Positions 1 to 7,602 of a stretch of DNA of 13,749 bases are shown one piece after another (the stretch's first letter is position 1; each line of letters opens with the position of its first letter). The stretch covers positions 1-13,749 of the forward strand of contig DNFL01000007.1 of NCBI GenBank assembly GCA_003486945.1. The letters are read 5' to 3'. The notes under the pieces were generated by a model that saw only the letters and a list, made by a program, of their open reading frames with translations, searched no databases and was not told the DNA's origin. The translations under genes were made by a program, and so were the position numbers. Source of the DNA: Hyphomonas sp. GTDB lineage: Bacteria; Pseudomonadota; Alphaproteobacteria; Caulobacterales; Hyphomonadaceae.

Positions 1-2619
1 GACGGCCTGAAGCCGGTGCACCGGCGCATCCTCTATGCGATGAATGAAGGCGGCAACACGCCGGACAAGCCCTACAAGAAATCCGCAAACATCGTCGGCT
101 CGGTGATGGGTAACTACCACCCGCACGGCGACAGCGCGATTTATGATGCGCTCGTGCGCATGGCGCAGCCCTTCTCGATGGGTGTGATGCTGGTCGACGG
201 CCAGGGCAACTTCGGCTCTATCGACAACGACCCGCCCGCGGCGATGCGTTATACCGAAAGCCGGATGACCAAGGAGGCAACCTACCTCCTCGCCGATATC
301 GACAAGGACACGGTCAATTTCCAGCCGAACTATGACGGCTCGCAGAAAGAGCCGGTGGTGCTGCCTGCGCAGTTCCCGAACCTGCTGGTCAATGGAGGCG
401 GCGGCATCGCGGTCGGCATGGCCACGAACATTCCGCCGCACAATCTCGGCGAGATCATCGATGCGACGCTCGCGCTGATCGACAATCCGGCGATCACGGA
501 AGAGGCTCTGTGCGATATTGTTCCGGGTCCGGACTTTCCGACAGGCGGACTGATCATGGGCCTCTCCGGCAGCCGCAAGGCGCTGTTGACCGGGCGCGGC
601 AGCGTGATCATCCGTGCCAAGACGGATATCGAACGCGCCAAGAATGGCCGCGAAGCCATCATCGTCACCGAGATTCCCTATCAGGTGAACAAGGCGGCGA
701 TGATCACCAAGATCGCGGAACTTGTGCGCGAGAAGAAGATTGAGGGCATCTCGGATCTGCGCGACGAATCCGATCGCAACGGCATCCGCGTCGTCGTCGA
801 GCTGAAGAAGGATGTCAGCGCGGACGTCGTGCTGAACCAGCTCTATCGCTACAGCCAGATGCAAAGCTCGTTCGGCGTCAACATGCTGGCGCTGAACGGC
901 GGCCGGCCGGAGCTGATGAACCTGCGCAAGGTGCTCGAATGCTTCGTCGCCTTCCGCGAGGAAGTGGTTGTCCGCCGCACCAAGTTCGATCTCGGCAAGG
1001 CGCGCGACCGCGCGCACGTCTTGGTCGGCCTCGCGCTGGCGGTTGCCAACATTGACGAGATCATTCGCATAATCCGCAACTCGCCTGATCCGGGCACGGC
1101 GCGCGAACGCCTGCTTGAGAAGGCATGGCCGCAGCAGGACATGGGCCCGCTGATCGACCTGATTGCTGACCGGCGCACGCGCCGCGGTCCTGAAGATGGC
1201 ACCATCTACCTCTCCGACGAGCAGGCCCGCGCCATCCTGAACCTGCCGCTGCACCGCCTCACCGGCCTTGGCCGCGACGAGATCGGCAATGAGGCGAAGG
1301 GCCTTGCCGAAAAGATTGCGGACTACCTGGATATCCTCCGTTCCCGGACGAGGATCCTGGGCATCATCAAGGGCGAGCTGAACGAGGTGAAAACCAAGTT
1401 CGCCATCCCGCGCCGATCCGCCTTCACCGAAGGCGGCGTCGACATGGACGACGAAGACCTCATTGAGGTCGAAGACATGGTCGTCACCGTCACGCATGGC
1501 GGCTATGTTAAGCGCACGCCACTCGCCGCCTACCGCACGCAGAACCGCGGCGGCAAGGGCCGCTCCGGCATGGCGATGAAGGACGAGGATTTCGTCGTGC
1601 GCGTGTTCACGGCCACGACACATACGGAGATCCTGTTCTTCTCCTCCGCCGGCATCGTCTACAAGGAGAAGGTGTGGCGCCTGCCGATCGGCGGGCCGAC
1701 CTCACGCGGCAAGGCGCTGGTCAACATCTTCCCGCTCGCCGTCAATGAACGCATCGAGAGCGTGCTGCCGCTGCCCGACAGCGAGGAGGCGACCGAACAT
1801 CTCGATGTCATGTTCGCCACGCGCTCCGGCAATGTCCGCCGCAACAAGCTCGCCGATTTCATCCGCGTGAACCGCGCCGGCAAGATCGCGATGAAGCTGG
1901 ATGAGGGCGACGGCATCGTCTCGGTGCAGGTCTGTTCCGAGAAGGATGACGTGATGCTTACCACCGCGCTCGGCCAGTGCATCCGCTTCGACGTCACTGA
2001 AGTGCGCGTCTTTGCTGGCCGCGACTCTACAGGTGTGCGCGGTATCAGGCTGGCGGACGGCGACGAGGTCATCTCGATGGCCATCCTGCGCCACATGGAC
2101 GTGACCTCCGAAGAGGCGCGCGCCTATCTGAAACACGCAGCGGCAATGCGCCGCGCCGCCACGGGCGAAGAGGAAGAAATCTCCGACGATGATGATGAAG
2201 CCGTCGGCGAAGCCGCCCTCTCGGCCGAACGCATCGCAGAACTGGGCGCGGCGGAAGAGTTCATCTTCACCGTCGCCGATGACGGTATGGGCAAACGCTC
2301 CTCCGCCTATGACTACCGTGTCACCGGACGCGGCGGAAAGGGCCTCGTGGCGCAGAATATCTGGGGCCGCGACAAGAAAGGCGGGCCGGTCAAGAAAGTT
2401 GCGCAATCCTTCCCCGTGGGCGAGGGCGACGAGGTGATGCTGGTGACCGATGGCGGCCAGCTGATCCGCACGCCGGTGGACCAGATCCGCATCGCAGGTC
2501 GCTCCACGGGCGGCGTCTGGGTCCTGCGCACCAGTGATGGTGAACGGGTCGTTTCGGTCGCGCGGCTTGTGGAAGACGGCGAAGCCGGTATGGATAAACC
2601 GGAAGGCGGGCCGGGCTGA
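1..2619 (+). CDS. gyrA: DNA gyrase subunit A (5' end missing)
   Basis: This is the DNA-cleaving and rejoining subunit of gyrase, which with GyrB introduces negative supercoils using ATP. The reading frame is open from base 1 and begins with DGLKPVHRR, which aligns with E. coli residue 39, so about 38 codons lie outside the window. The quinolone pocket [10 protein letters not shown] has the sensitive-type Ser (codon 133–135) and Asp (145–147). The catalytic Tyr of the RYTE motif is at 250–252. The C-terminal beta-pinwheel carries a GyrA box, QNRGGKG (1540–1560), which identifies gyrase rather than ParC, and a second RGGKG near 2325–2340. An acidic stretch (EEEE, then DDDDE, 2167–2202) interrupts the C-terminal domain. 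The fragment is 872 residues, so the whole protein would be about 910. It is followed after 38 bp by coaD on the same strand with no clear terminator between them. Identification is secure. Confidence 0.97.
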   Translation, partial: DGLKPVHRRILYAMNEGGNTPDKPYKKSANIVGSVMGNYHPHGDSAIYDALVRMAQPFSMGVMLVDGQGNFGSIDNDPPAAMRYTESRMTKEATYLLADIDKDTVNFQPNYDGSQKEPVVLPAQFPNLLVNGGGGIAVGMATNIPPHNLGEIIDATLALIDNPAITEEALCDIVPGPDFPTGGLIMGLSGSRKALLTGRGSVIIRAKTDIERAKNGREAIIVTEIPYQVNKAAMITKIAELVREKKIEGISDLRDESDRNGIRVVVELKKDVSADVVLNQLYRYSQMQSSFGVNMLALNGGRPELMNLRKVLECFVAFREEVVVRRTKFDLGKARDRAHVLVGLALAVANIDEIIRIIRNSPDPGTARERLLEKAWPQQDMGPLIDLIADRRTRRGPEDGTIYLSDEQARAILNLPLHRLTGLGRDEIGNEAKGLAEKIADYLDILRSRTRILGIIKGELNEVKTKFAIPRRSAFTEGGVDMDDEDLIEVEDMVVTVTHGGYVKRTPLAAYRTQNRGGKGRSGMAMKDEDFVVRVFTATTHTEILFFSSAGIVYKEKVWRLPIGGPTSRGKALVNIFPLAVNERIESVLPLPDSEEATEHLDVMFATRSGNVRRNKLADFIRVNRAGKIAMKLDEGDGIVSVQVCSEKDDVMLTTALGQCIRFDVTEVRVFAGRDSTGVRGIRLADGDEVISMAILRHMDVTSEEARAYLKHAAAMRRAATGEEEEISDDDDEAVGEAALSAERIAELGAAEEFIFTVADDGMGKRSSAYDYRVTGRGGKGLVAQNIWGRDKKGGPVKKVAQSFPVGEGDEVMLVTDGGQLIRTPVDQIRIAGRSTGGVWVLRTSDGERVVSVARLVEDGEAGMDKPEGGPG

Positions 2620-2644
2620 AGGGACACCTGACTGCCGCTGCAAC

Positions 2645-2651
2645 AGGGAGG
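2645..2651 (+). promoter_or_regulatory. Ribosome binding site of coaD
   Basis: AGGGAGG lies 6 bases before the GTG at 2658. It fixes GTG as the coaD start, which is also where the conserved N-terminus (RRIGLYPGTFDPPT) requires it. Confidence 0.75.
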
Positions 2652-2657
2652 CATCAG

Positions 2658-3155
2658 GTGCGTCGTATCGGACTTTACCCGGGAACTTTCGATCCGCCGA
2701 CGATCGGGCATATCGACATCTTCGGTCGGGCGATGAAGCTGGTCGATGAGCTGGTCATCGGTGTCGCCGTCAACGAGTCGAAAAAACCGCTATTCTCGCT
2801 GGATGAACGGGTGGCGATGGTGAAGTCCGAGTGCGCCAAGCTGAACGGGCCCGGCCTTGCCGAAATCCGTGTTTTGCCGATGCACGGCCTCCTTATGAAG
2901 TTCGCCGAGGCCTGCGGCGCCCAGATCATCGTGCGCGGTCTGCGCGCGGTCCAGGACTTCGAATACGAGTTCCAGATGACGGCGATGAACGAGCAACTGA
3001 ATCCCGACATTGAAACTGTCTTCCTAATGGCCGATGTTCGCCATCAGGCGGTCGCCTCCCGGCTCGTGAAGGAAATCGCGAGCCTTGGCGGCGACATCAC
3101 GCCGTTTGTCACGCCCGCCGTTAAGACGGCGCTGATGGAGAAGTATCGGAAATGA
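2658..3155 (+). CDS. coaD: Phosphopantetheine adenylyltransferase
   Basis: CoaD catalyses the fourth step of coenzyme A synthesis: transfer of AMP from ATP to 4'-phosphopantetheine, giving dephospho-CoA, in the cytosol. It is a small nucleotidyltransferase of the HxGH class. The first substrate-binding motif, GTFDPPTIGH, is at residues 9–18 with Thr10 and His18. The family motif RGLRAVQDFEYEFQM starts at residue 93, and the ATP-binding segment ASRLVKEIASLGGD is near residues 133–146. The length of 165 residues is normal for the family. The start is GTG, supported by a strong Shine-Dalgarno sequence. Its stop overlaps the start of the following isomerase gene (ATGA), so the two are probably translationally coupled. 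Position after gyrA is common in alphaproteobacteria. Confidence 0.96.
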   Translation: MRRIGLYPGTFDPPTIGHIDIFGRAMKLVDELVIGVAVNESKKPLFSLDERVAMVKSECAKLNGPGLAEIRVLPMHGLLMKFAEACGAQIIVRGLRAVQDFEYEFQMTAMNEQLNPDIETVFLMADVRHQAVASRLVKEIASLGGDITPFVTPAVKTALMEKYRK

Positions 3156-4024
3156 AACGTGTTGCGTTTGGAATTACGGCCGGCCTTCTCGGGCTGGCCT
3201 TGCCGGCTTGCGGTGATACGGCGGACAAGGGCTGGGCCCTGGGCGCAGGCGCCGAGACGCCGGACGAGGCCAACTGGCGCCAGGTCGATGCGGAAAACCT
3301 CTTCGTGTTCGAAACGAACAAGGGCCGCATCGTGATCGAAGCCTTTCCGCAGGTCGCGCCCAAACATTACGCGCAGTTCCGCAAGCTCATTTCTTCCGGC
3401 GACCTTGACGGCACCACATTCCACCGTGTGATCGACGACTTCATGGCGCAGGGCGGTGATGTCTGGGCCAAGAAGGGCGCTGATCCCGGCTGGCCGGGCA
3501 TCCCGGGCGAGTTCACACTCCGCCGCGATGTGTCTTCATTGCCGCTGGAAGCCACGATTGGTCCGGAAGACACGGCCAAGAATGGCTACATCAAGGGTTT
3601 TCCGATCCTCACCCAGCCGTCCTTTTTTGCGGAAATGTCCGTGGACGGACTGGTCACCAGCTCCATTCCGCATTGCCGCGGCGTGCTCTCGACGGCACGC
3701 ACGGATGATCCGAATTCGGGTGATACGCAATTCTTCCTGATGCGCGAACACTCGCCGCATCTTGATCGTCAGTACACCTCCTGGGGCCGCGTGATCGACG
3801 GCCAGCAGGTTGTGAAAGCGCTGAAGAAGGGTGCGCCGGGTTCCGGCACGGTGACGGATCCTGATGTCCTGAAATCTGCGAAGGTCGCTGCCGATATTCC
3901 GGAAAGCGCGCGCCCGAAAGCTTGGGTCCTGCGCACGGATACGGACGCGTTCCGCGCCGAACTCGCCACCAAGGGCGAAGTCGATGTGTGCACACTGCCG
4001 CCCGTTCCGGCGATCGTGAAGTAA
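3152..4024 (+). CDS. Cyclophilin-type peptidyl-prolyl cis-trans isomerase, putative lipoprotein
   Basis: Cyclophilins speed up cis-trans isomerisation of X-Pro bonds during protein folding. The N-terminus has Lys-Arg followed by a hydrophobic stretch ending LPAC (Cys20). This looks like a lipoprotein signal, although Pro at -2 is not canonical, so a periplasmic membrane-anchored enzyme is likely but inferred. The cyclophilin core is clear: FHRVIDDFMAQGGD (residues 90–103) contains the catalytic-type Arg92 and Gln100, and TARTDDPNSGDTQFFL is the second core motif. The cyclosporin-contact Trp of human CypA appears replaced in HLDRQYTSWG. At 290 residues it is much longer than the compact 160–190-residue bacterial enzymes, with an insertion of roughly 70 residues between the two core motifs and a C-terminal extension. 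The gene overlaps coaD by 4 bases. Confidence 0.9.
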   Translation: MKRVAFGITAGLLGLALPACGDTADKGWALGAGAETPDEANWRQVDAENLFVFETNKGRIVIEAFPQVAPKHYAQFRKLISSGDLDGTTFHRVIDDFMAQGGDVWAKKGADPGWPGIPGEFTLRRDVSSLPLEATIGPEDTAKNGYIKGFPILTQPSFFAEMSVDGLVTSSIPHCRGVLSTARTDDPNSGDTQFFLMREHSPHLDRQYTSWGRVIDGQQVVKALKKGAPGSGTVTDPDVLKSAKVAADIPESARPKAWVLRTDTDAFRAELATKGEVDVCTLPPVPAIVK

Positions 4025-4040
4025 AAGCGCTGCCCTGAAA

Positions 4041-4064
4041 TCCCTCTCCCGCGGGGAAGGGAGG
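4041..4064 (+). repeat. Imperfect CCCTCTCCC-type inverted repeat between isomerase gene and queA
   Basis: The 88 bp spacer holds TCCCTCTCCCGCGGGGAAGG and then GAGG. Its two arms can pair imperfectly (TCCCT with AGGGA, CCC with GGG). Dispersed CCCTCTCCC/GGGAGAGGG elements are common between genes in proteobacteria. There is no T-run, so it is not a convincing terminator. Confidence 0.4.
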
Positions 4065-4112
4065 CTCAGCTGGCGCCTTGACGCCGGCCTCGCCGCCGCG
4101 CCAAGAGCGGGG

Positions 4113-5168
4113 ATGGACCTTTCCGCTTTCCAGTTTGACCTGCCTGAAGAGCTGATCGCGCTGCGGCCGGCCGAACCGAAGGATTCCGCGCGCCTGCTGG
4201 TGGTGCACGGCGATGGGCGGCTTGAAGATCGCAGTGTGCGCGACCTGCCGTCACTGCTCGCGCCCGGCGATTGCCTCGTGTTCAACGATACGCGCGTCCT
4301 GCCCGCCGCGCTGAAAGGCGTGCGCCCGGCGCGCGACGGGGTCAGCCGCGATGTCGAGGTGGATGCAAACCTCGTGGAACGTATTGATGCACGCCGCTGG
4401 CTGGCTCTGGCGCGGCCCGGCAGGCGTCTCAAGGAAGGCGACCATCTTGTGTTTGCCGACGGTTTCGGCGCCGTCATCGCTGGCCGGCGCGAAGGCGGCG
4501 AGGTGGAACTGGAATTCGACCATGAGGGCGCCGCGCTGGATGCGGCATTGGACGCACACGGAGCAATGCCGCTGCCGCCCTATATCGCCCGCCGCCGCGC
4601 CGCCGATGCGCAGGACCGGGAAAGCTATCAGACCTGTTTCGCCGGCGAGGAAGCCACCAGTGTCGCCGCGCCCACCGCCGGCCTGCACTTCACGCCGCGC
4701 CTTCTGGAAGAGGTCGCGCAGGTCGGCATCCTCTGCGAAAACGTGCGCCTGCATGTCGGCCTCGGCACGTTCAAGCCGCTGGAAGACAAGCACCTCGCTG
4801 AAAACAGGCTGCATGAAGAATGGCGCCGCGTGACGCCGGAGGCGGCGGAGAAGCTGAACGCCGTACGCGCGCGCGGCCACCGGATCGTGCCGGTCGGCAC
4901 CACGGCGATGCGTACGCTCGAAAGCTGCGCCGACGAAGCCGGACATATCCACCCCGCCACCGGCCCCACGGATATTTTCCTCAAGCCCGGCGACCGCGTG
5001 CGGGCGACCGACGCGCTGATGACAAACTTCCACCTGCCAGGTTCAAGCCTGTTCATGCTCGTCTGTACACTGATGGGCACGGAAGTGATGCAGGCGGCCT
5101 ATGCCTACGCCATCCGCAACAAATATCGCTTCTATTCCTATGGCGATGCGTGTTTATTGTTGCCGTAA
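4113..5168 (+). CDS. queA: S-adenosylmethionine:tRNA ribosyltransferase-isomerase
   Basis: QueA transfers and isomerises the ribosyl group of S-adenosylmethionine onto 7-aminomethyl-7-deazaguanine in the anticodon wobble position of tRNAs for Asp, Asn, His and Tyr. The product is epoxyqueuosine. Family hallmarks are the N-terminus LSAFQFDLPEELIA, the motif CLVFNDTRVLPA (about residues 53–64), PTAGLHFTPRLL in the middle, and FHLPGSSLFMLVCTLMG followed by YRFYSYGDACLL at the C-terminus. The 351-residue length is normal. ATG at 4113 fits the family N-terminus, although the purine-rich GAGCGGGG in front is too close to be an ideal ribosome binding site. It ends 3 bp before a convergent gene, and tgt, often adjacent in related genomes, is not here. 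Confidence 0.96.
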   Translation: MDLSAFQFDLPEELIALRPAEPKDSARLLVVHGDGRLEDRSVRDLPSLLAPGDCLVFNDTRVLPAALKGVRPARDGVSRDVEVDANLVERIDARRWLALARPGRRLKEGDHLVFADGFGAVIAGRREGGEVELEFDHEGAALDAALDAHGAMPLPPYIARRRAADAQDRESYQTCFAGEEATSVAAPTAGLHFTPRLLEEVAQVGILCENVRLHVGLGTFKPLEDKHLAENRLHEEWRRVTPEAAEKLNAVRARGHRIVPVGTTAMRTLESCADEAGHIHPATGPTDIFLKPGDRVRATDALMTNFHLPGSSLFMLVCTLMGTEVMQAAYAYAIRNKYRFYSYGDACLLLP

Positions 5169-5171
5169 ACT

Positions 5172-5675
5172 TCAGCCGGTCCAGCCGCAGCTAAGCGTTC
5201 CGCTGGCGGGCAGGGCGTCCCATTCAGAGCGCAGCGCAGAAAGCCGCATCCGGATCGTGGCCACGCTTTCCGGAGAAAGCGCAATCCTTGGAACCAGCGA
5301 AGCGGAGAAAGCCGCATCGGCGACAGATTGCAGGTCTTCCAGTGATGCGGGGCCGCCCCAGATTTCCGCCTCGAAACATTCGACCAGACGTTCTGCCTGG
5401 ATGAGTTCGATGATGGATGGATCGGGCTCGTGCGCCTTTGCGGCGCTGGAATGACCGAGCGCAGAGGCAAGGGCGCCGATCTCTTCCGGGTGGCGGCCAT
5501 CAGAGATCATGCCCCAGAATGCATGCCGGAGGCCAAGCGCCTCTTCGACAACGACATGCACGAGATCGTGCGGGAACGGACCTTTTTTCGGAAAGCGGGT
5601 TGCTGCGGCCGAGCCATCCTTGCGCAGGATGCGGATTTCATCATCCGCCTTGCCCTTGGTGATCTCGATGTGCAT
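5172..5675 (-). CDS. Conserved-looking hypothetical protein with HDLVH motif
   Basis: I do not recognise this 167-residue protein as a named family. It is predicted to be soluble, with no signal peptide or membrane segment. The most notable segment is FPHDLVHVVVEEALGL (about residues 34–49). It places His36, His40 and Glu44/45 on what would be one helix face, a pattern that could bind metal but is not a standard HExxH zincin. It is followed by RHAFWGMISDGRHPEEIG. The C-terminal half looks helical and ends in a Ser/Gly-rich tail. The start codon lies 4 bases after the thioesterase stop, so it is the last gene of a three-gene operon. It is convergent with queA with only 3 bp between stops. Coding status rests on this spacing and codon periodicity. 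Confidence 0.75.
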   Translation of the reverse strand: MHIEITKGKADDEIRILRKDGSAAATRFPKKGPFPHDLVHVVVEEALGLRHAFWGMISDGRHPEEIGALASALGHSSAAKAHEPDPSIIELIQAERLVECFEAEIWGGPASLEDLQSVADAAFSASLVPRIALSPESVATIRMRLSALRSEWDALPASGTLSCGWTG

Positions 5676-5679
5676 TGTT

Positions 5680-6159
5680 TCAGCTCACGCCGCCCGGCCG
5701 CAGCTCCGCCATGGAGCGGATCGCTTTTGCCGCCGTCACGCGCACCAGATGGCGCCGCTTGTCGTCAAACCAGTCGGCTTCGACAAGGCCTGTCGTCTTG
5801 CCGCGCGAGACGAGACGGCCTTCGATGGTGATCAGGCCGTTTGGAACGGGCCGCAGGATGCGCGTCTGCAGTTCCATCGTGGTGAACCATTCGCCTTCCT
5901 CCAACGCGCTCGCCATCGTCATCGACACGATGTGATCGGACAGGCCGGCGACCCATCCACCGAACACCCGGTCCGGCTGGATATCGCGGCTGCCATCGTT
6001 CGGCCACTCATACCGCGTGCGGCCGTAGGAGACGTCCTTCAGCCATTCATGCGGCTTGATGCCGAGATTGCGGATGCCATTCGGCAGCTCCCATTCGCCG
6101 GATTTGAGCCGTGCGAAAAAGGCCTGCTGCTGGGTGGAGAGTTCGGTACGTGTTGTCAT
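5680..6159 (-). CDS. PaaI-like hotdog-fold acyl-CoA thioesterase
   Basis: This is a predicted hotdog-fold protein of 159 residues, probably hydrolysing an acyl-CoA or aryl-CoA thioester in the cytosol. Typical signs are VFGGWVAGLSDHIVSMTMAS (the central-helix segment, residues 66–85) and then FTTMELQTRILRPVPNG–LITIEGRLVSRGKTTGLVEADWFD, which follows the strand pattern 'hydrophobic strand–RPV–G–GRVV–RG' of PaaI thioesterases. I chose ATG at 6159. The frame stays open upstream to 6387, but that would overlap about 210 bp of the dehydrogenase gene, whose C-terminus is complete, and the extra residues do not resemble the family. It lies 17 bp after the dehydrogenase and 4 bp before the hypothetical gene, so the three are probably co-transcribed. 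The substrate is not readable. Confidence 0.8.
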   Translation of the reverse strand: MTTRTELSTQQQAFFARLKSGEWELPNGIRNLGIKPHEWLKDVSYGRTRYEWPNDGSRDIQPDRVFGGWVAGLSDHIVSMTMASALEEGEWFTTMELQTRILRPVPNGLITIEGRLVSRGKTTGLVEADWFDDKRRHLVRVTAAKAIRSMAELRPGGVS

Positions 6160-6176
6160 TGTATGCCTACGGACGA

Positions 6177-6944
6177 TCAGGTCACTGTCGCCCCGCCATC
6201 CACCACCAGCATCTGCCCGGTCATGTAGGCGCCCGCTTTCGAGGCGAGGTAGACCGCCGCGCCGGCAATTTCTTCCGGGTCGCCGATCCGCTTCAGCGGC
6301 GTGCCGGTGAGGGCGCGTTTCAGCGTTTCCGGATTGTCCCAGAGCGCCTTGGCGAAGTCGGTCTTGATCAGGCCGGGCGCGATGCAATTGACACGGATAT
6401 TGTCAGCGCCGAACTCGGCAGCGAGATTGCGGGCGAGCTGGAAGTCCGCCGCTTTCGAGATGTTGTATGCGCCGATCACCGGCGAGGCGCGCAGGCCGCC
6501 GATGGACGAGACGATGATCACCGCGCCATCCTTGCGTTCGCGCATCTGCGGCGCGCACATCTGGATCAGCCAGTGGTTCGAGATGATGTTGTTCTGCAGG
6601 ATCTTGGTGAACGCATCATCCGAGATGCCGGCCATCGGGCCGTAATAGGGGTTTGAGGCGGCGTTGCAGACGACGATGTCGATCTTGCCGAAGCTCTTGT
6701 TGGTTTCGTCCACCATCGCCTGAAGGTCTTCCTTCGAGGAGATGTTGGCGGGAATGGCGATGGCGGTGCCGTCGCCATGCTTCTTGTTGATTTCGGCCGC
6801 AACTTCCTCGCACGGGCCGGGCTTGCGCGAGGAGATCACGACGCGGGCGCCCTGGTCGGCCATCGCCTCGGCAATCGCCCGGCCGATGCCGCGGGACGAG
6901 CCTGTGATGATGGCGGTTTTTCCGGTCAGGTCGAACAGGCTCAT
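6177..6944 (-). CDS. Short-chain dehydrogenase/reductase (SDR) family oxidoreductase
   Basis: This is a classical SDR enzyme of 255 residues, an NAD(P)-dependent alcohol/ketone oxidoreductase. The cofactor motif TGSSRGIG is at residues 14–21. A variant of the NNAG motif, CNAAS, is at 93–97 and the structural Asn lies in QNNI (117–120). The catalytic Ser is in VSSIGG (Ser147), with the Tyr160-x-x-x-Lys164 pair in YNISK. The C-terminal MTGQMLVVDGGATVT is the usual SDR ending. Arg at 18 and again at 40 (SSRK) hints at NADP(H), which is inference. The segment APGLIKTDFAKALW recalls the DHRS4-like subgroup. The start is set by GGAGG 5 bases upstream. It is the first gene of the operon with the thioesterase. 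The pairing suggests lipid or acyl-CoA metabolism, but the substrate is unknown. Confidence 0.92.
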   Translation of the reverse strand: MSLFDLTGKTAIITGSSRGIGRAIAEAMADQGARVVISSRKPGPCEEVAAEINKKHGDGTAIAIPANISSKEDLQAMVDETNKSFGKIDIVVCNAASNPYYGPMAGISDDAFTKILQNNIISNHWLIQMCAPQMRERKDGAVIIVSSIGGLRASPVIGAYNISKAADFQLARNLAAEFGADNIRVNCIAPGLIKTDFAKALWDNPETLKRALTGTPLKRIGDPEEIAGAAVYLASKAGAYMTGQMLVVDGGATVT

Positions 6945-7119
6945 GGGGTCCTCCGTAGGTTTCTGTCTGTCGCGCGTGACCCTAGGGGAGGCGGAAAGGG
7001 GCGGCTAGGGGTGCCGTCAGGTGAATTACTCGCGCGCCGGCAGGGCCAGCGGGCAGAATTTTCGCCTGCGGCAAGGCTGCACCTTCGCGTAGGTACAAAA
7101 CCGGATTATCCTGCCAAAC
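6945..7119. promoter_or_regulatory. Divergent intergenic region (SDR operon / metal-uptake cluster)
   Basis: These 175 bp must contain the promoters of both the SDR operon (leftward) and the DUF2946–receptor–PepSY cluster (rightward). I cannot place -35/-10 boxes with confidence and see no Fur-like palindrome. Visible features are two direct copies of CTAGGGG (6982–6988, 7005–7011; 23 bp start to start) and overlapping short inverted repeats at 7073–7094 (AAGG-N5-CCTT and ACCT-N6-AGGT), 26 bp before the start codon at 7120. Confidence 0.5.
6950..6954 (-). promoter_or_regulatory. Ribosome binding site of the SDR gene
   Basis: On the minus strand GGAGG lies 5 bases before the ATG at 6944, supporting that start. 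Confidence 0.7.
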
Positions 7120-7527
7120 ATGTGGGGAACTCCTGCCATCTTCCTCGGTCGCCTGCTTGTCCTGCTGGCGCTGATGACCCAGGCCTTGATGCCTGGGGCG
7201 ATGGCGGCTGCGTCCTCACGTCCGGGCGATCTGCCTGCCGTGCTCTGCGCCATGCCGGATGGCATGAGCCGCGCAGCCACCGGCACCGGCTCTGAACTCG
7301 CCCGCCTCATCGCTGAAAAATCGAAATCCGGCCAGACCGACGAGACGCATGACTGCCAGGCCTGCACGCTGTCCCAAACCGCTGCACTGCCCCAGCCTGT
7401 CGTCCTGACAGAACCTCTCTCGACCGCTGCCGCCCAAACGGCACCGCTCTACGAGGTTCGCTTCGCGCAAGTCCCGCGCGGGCCTCCGGTCGGCTCGCGA
7501 GCACCGCCCCTTTCTACGGCTCTCTGA
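7120..7527 (+). CDS. Small secreted DUF2946-like protein with CxxC motif
   Basis: This 135-residue protein has a clear export signal: Arg11 followed by LLVLLALMTQALMPGAMA, with likely cleavage near residue 29–31. The mature part contains Cys43 in VLCAMPDG, then His77-Asp-Cys79-x-x-Cys82 (HDCQACTL), and ends with the tail RGPPVGSRAPP. A 'C … HxCxxC … RGPP/RAPP' layout in a short exported protein is what I associate with DUF2946, a family of unknown function often found next to TonB-dependent (including copper) receptors. Family assignment from memory is moderately sure; metal binding by Cys/His is inference. No Shine-Dalgarno precedes ATG 7120, and no better in-frame start is visible. It is the first gene of the cluster, 75 bp before the receptor gene. 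Confidence 0.75.
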   Translation: MWGTPAIFLGRLLVLLALMTQALMPGAMAAASSRPGDLPAVLCAMPDGMSRAATGTGSELARLIAEKSKSGQTDETHDCQACTLSQTAALPQPVVLTEPLSTAAAQTAPLYEVRFAQVPRGPPVGSRAPPLSTAL

Positions 7528-7533
7528 CAGAGC

Positions 7534-7555
7534 GGCTGTCCGGCTACGGACGGCC
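7534..7555 (+). other. Hairpin between DUF2946-like gene and receptor gene
   Basis: GGCTGTCCG and CGGACGGCC form a 9-bp stem (one G·T pair) closed by the tetraloop GCTA. It begins 6 bp after the stop codon at 7527. No T-tract follows, so it may be an mRNA-stabilising or attenuating structure rather than a full terminator, and could set different expression of the small protein and the receptor. Confidence 0.5.
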
Positions 7556-7602
7556 AGACCCCGGCTCAGCCCGGACCCAATGCCGTATGAAGACCCAAGC
7601 TT

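Noticed and set aside
121..150. Possible quinolone-resistance change in GyrA
   Set aside because: The residues equivalent to E. coli Ser83 and Asp87 are Ser and Asp, the sensitive form.
1702..2643. Minus-strand open frame of 313 codons within gyrA
   Set aside because: It is antisense to the conserved GyrA C-terminal domain and has no family resemblance.
4041..4064. Intrinsic terminator between the cyclophilin gene and queA
   Set aside because: The stem is imperfect with almost no loop and no T-run, so it was listed only as an inverted repeat.
3536..4477. Minus-strand open frame of 313 codons across the cyclophilin and queA genes
   Set aside because: It spans two well-identified genes on the other strand and its product is low-complexity Arg/Ser-rich.
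5509..6228. Plus-strand open frame of 239 codons opposite the thioesterase and hypothetical genes
   Set aside because: The minus-strand thioesterase has a clear hotdog pattern and tight operon spacing; the plus-strand product shows no domain.
6160..6387. N-terminal extension of the thioesterase frame
   Set aside because: It would overlap the complete 3' end of the SDR gene by about 210 bp, and the residues upstream of MTTRTELS do not look like the family.
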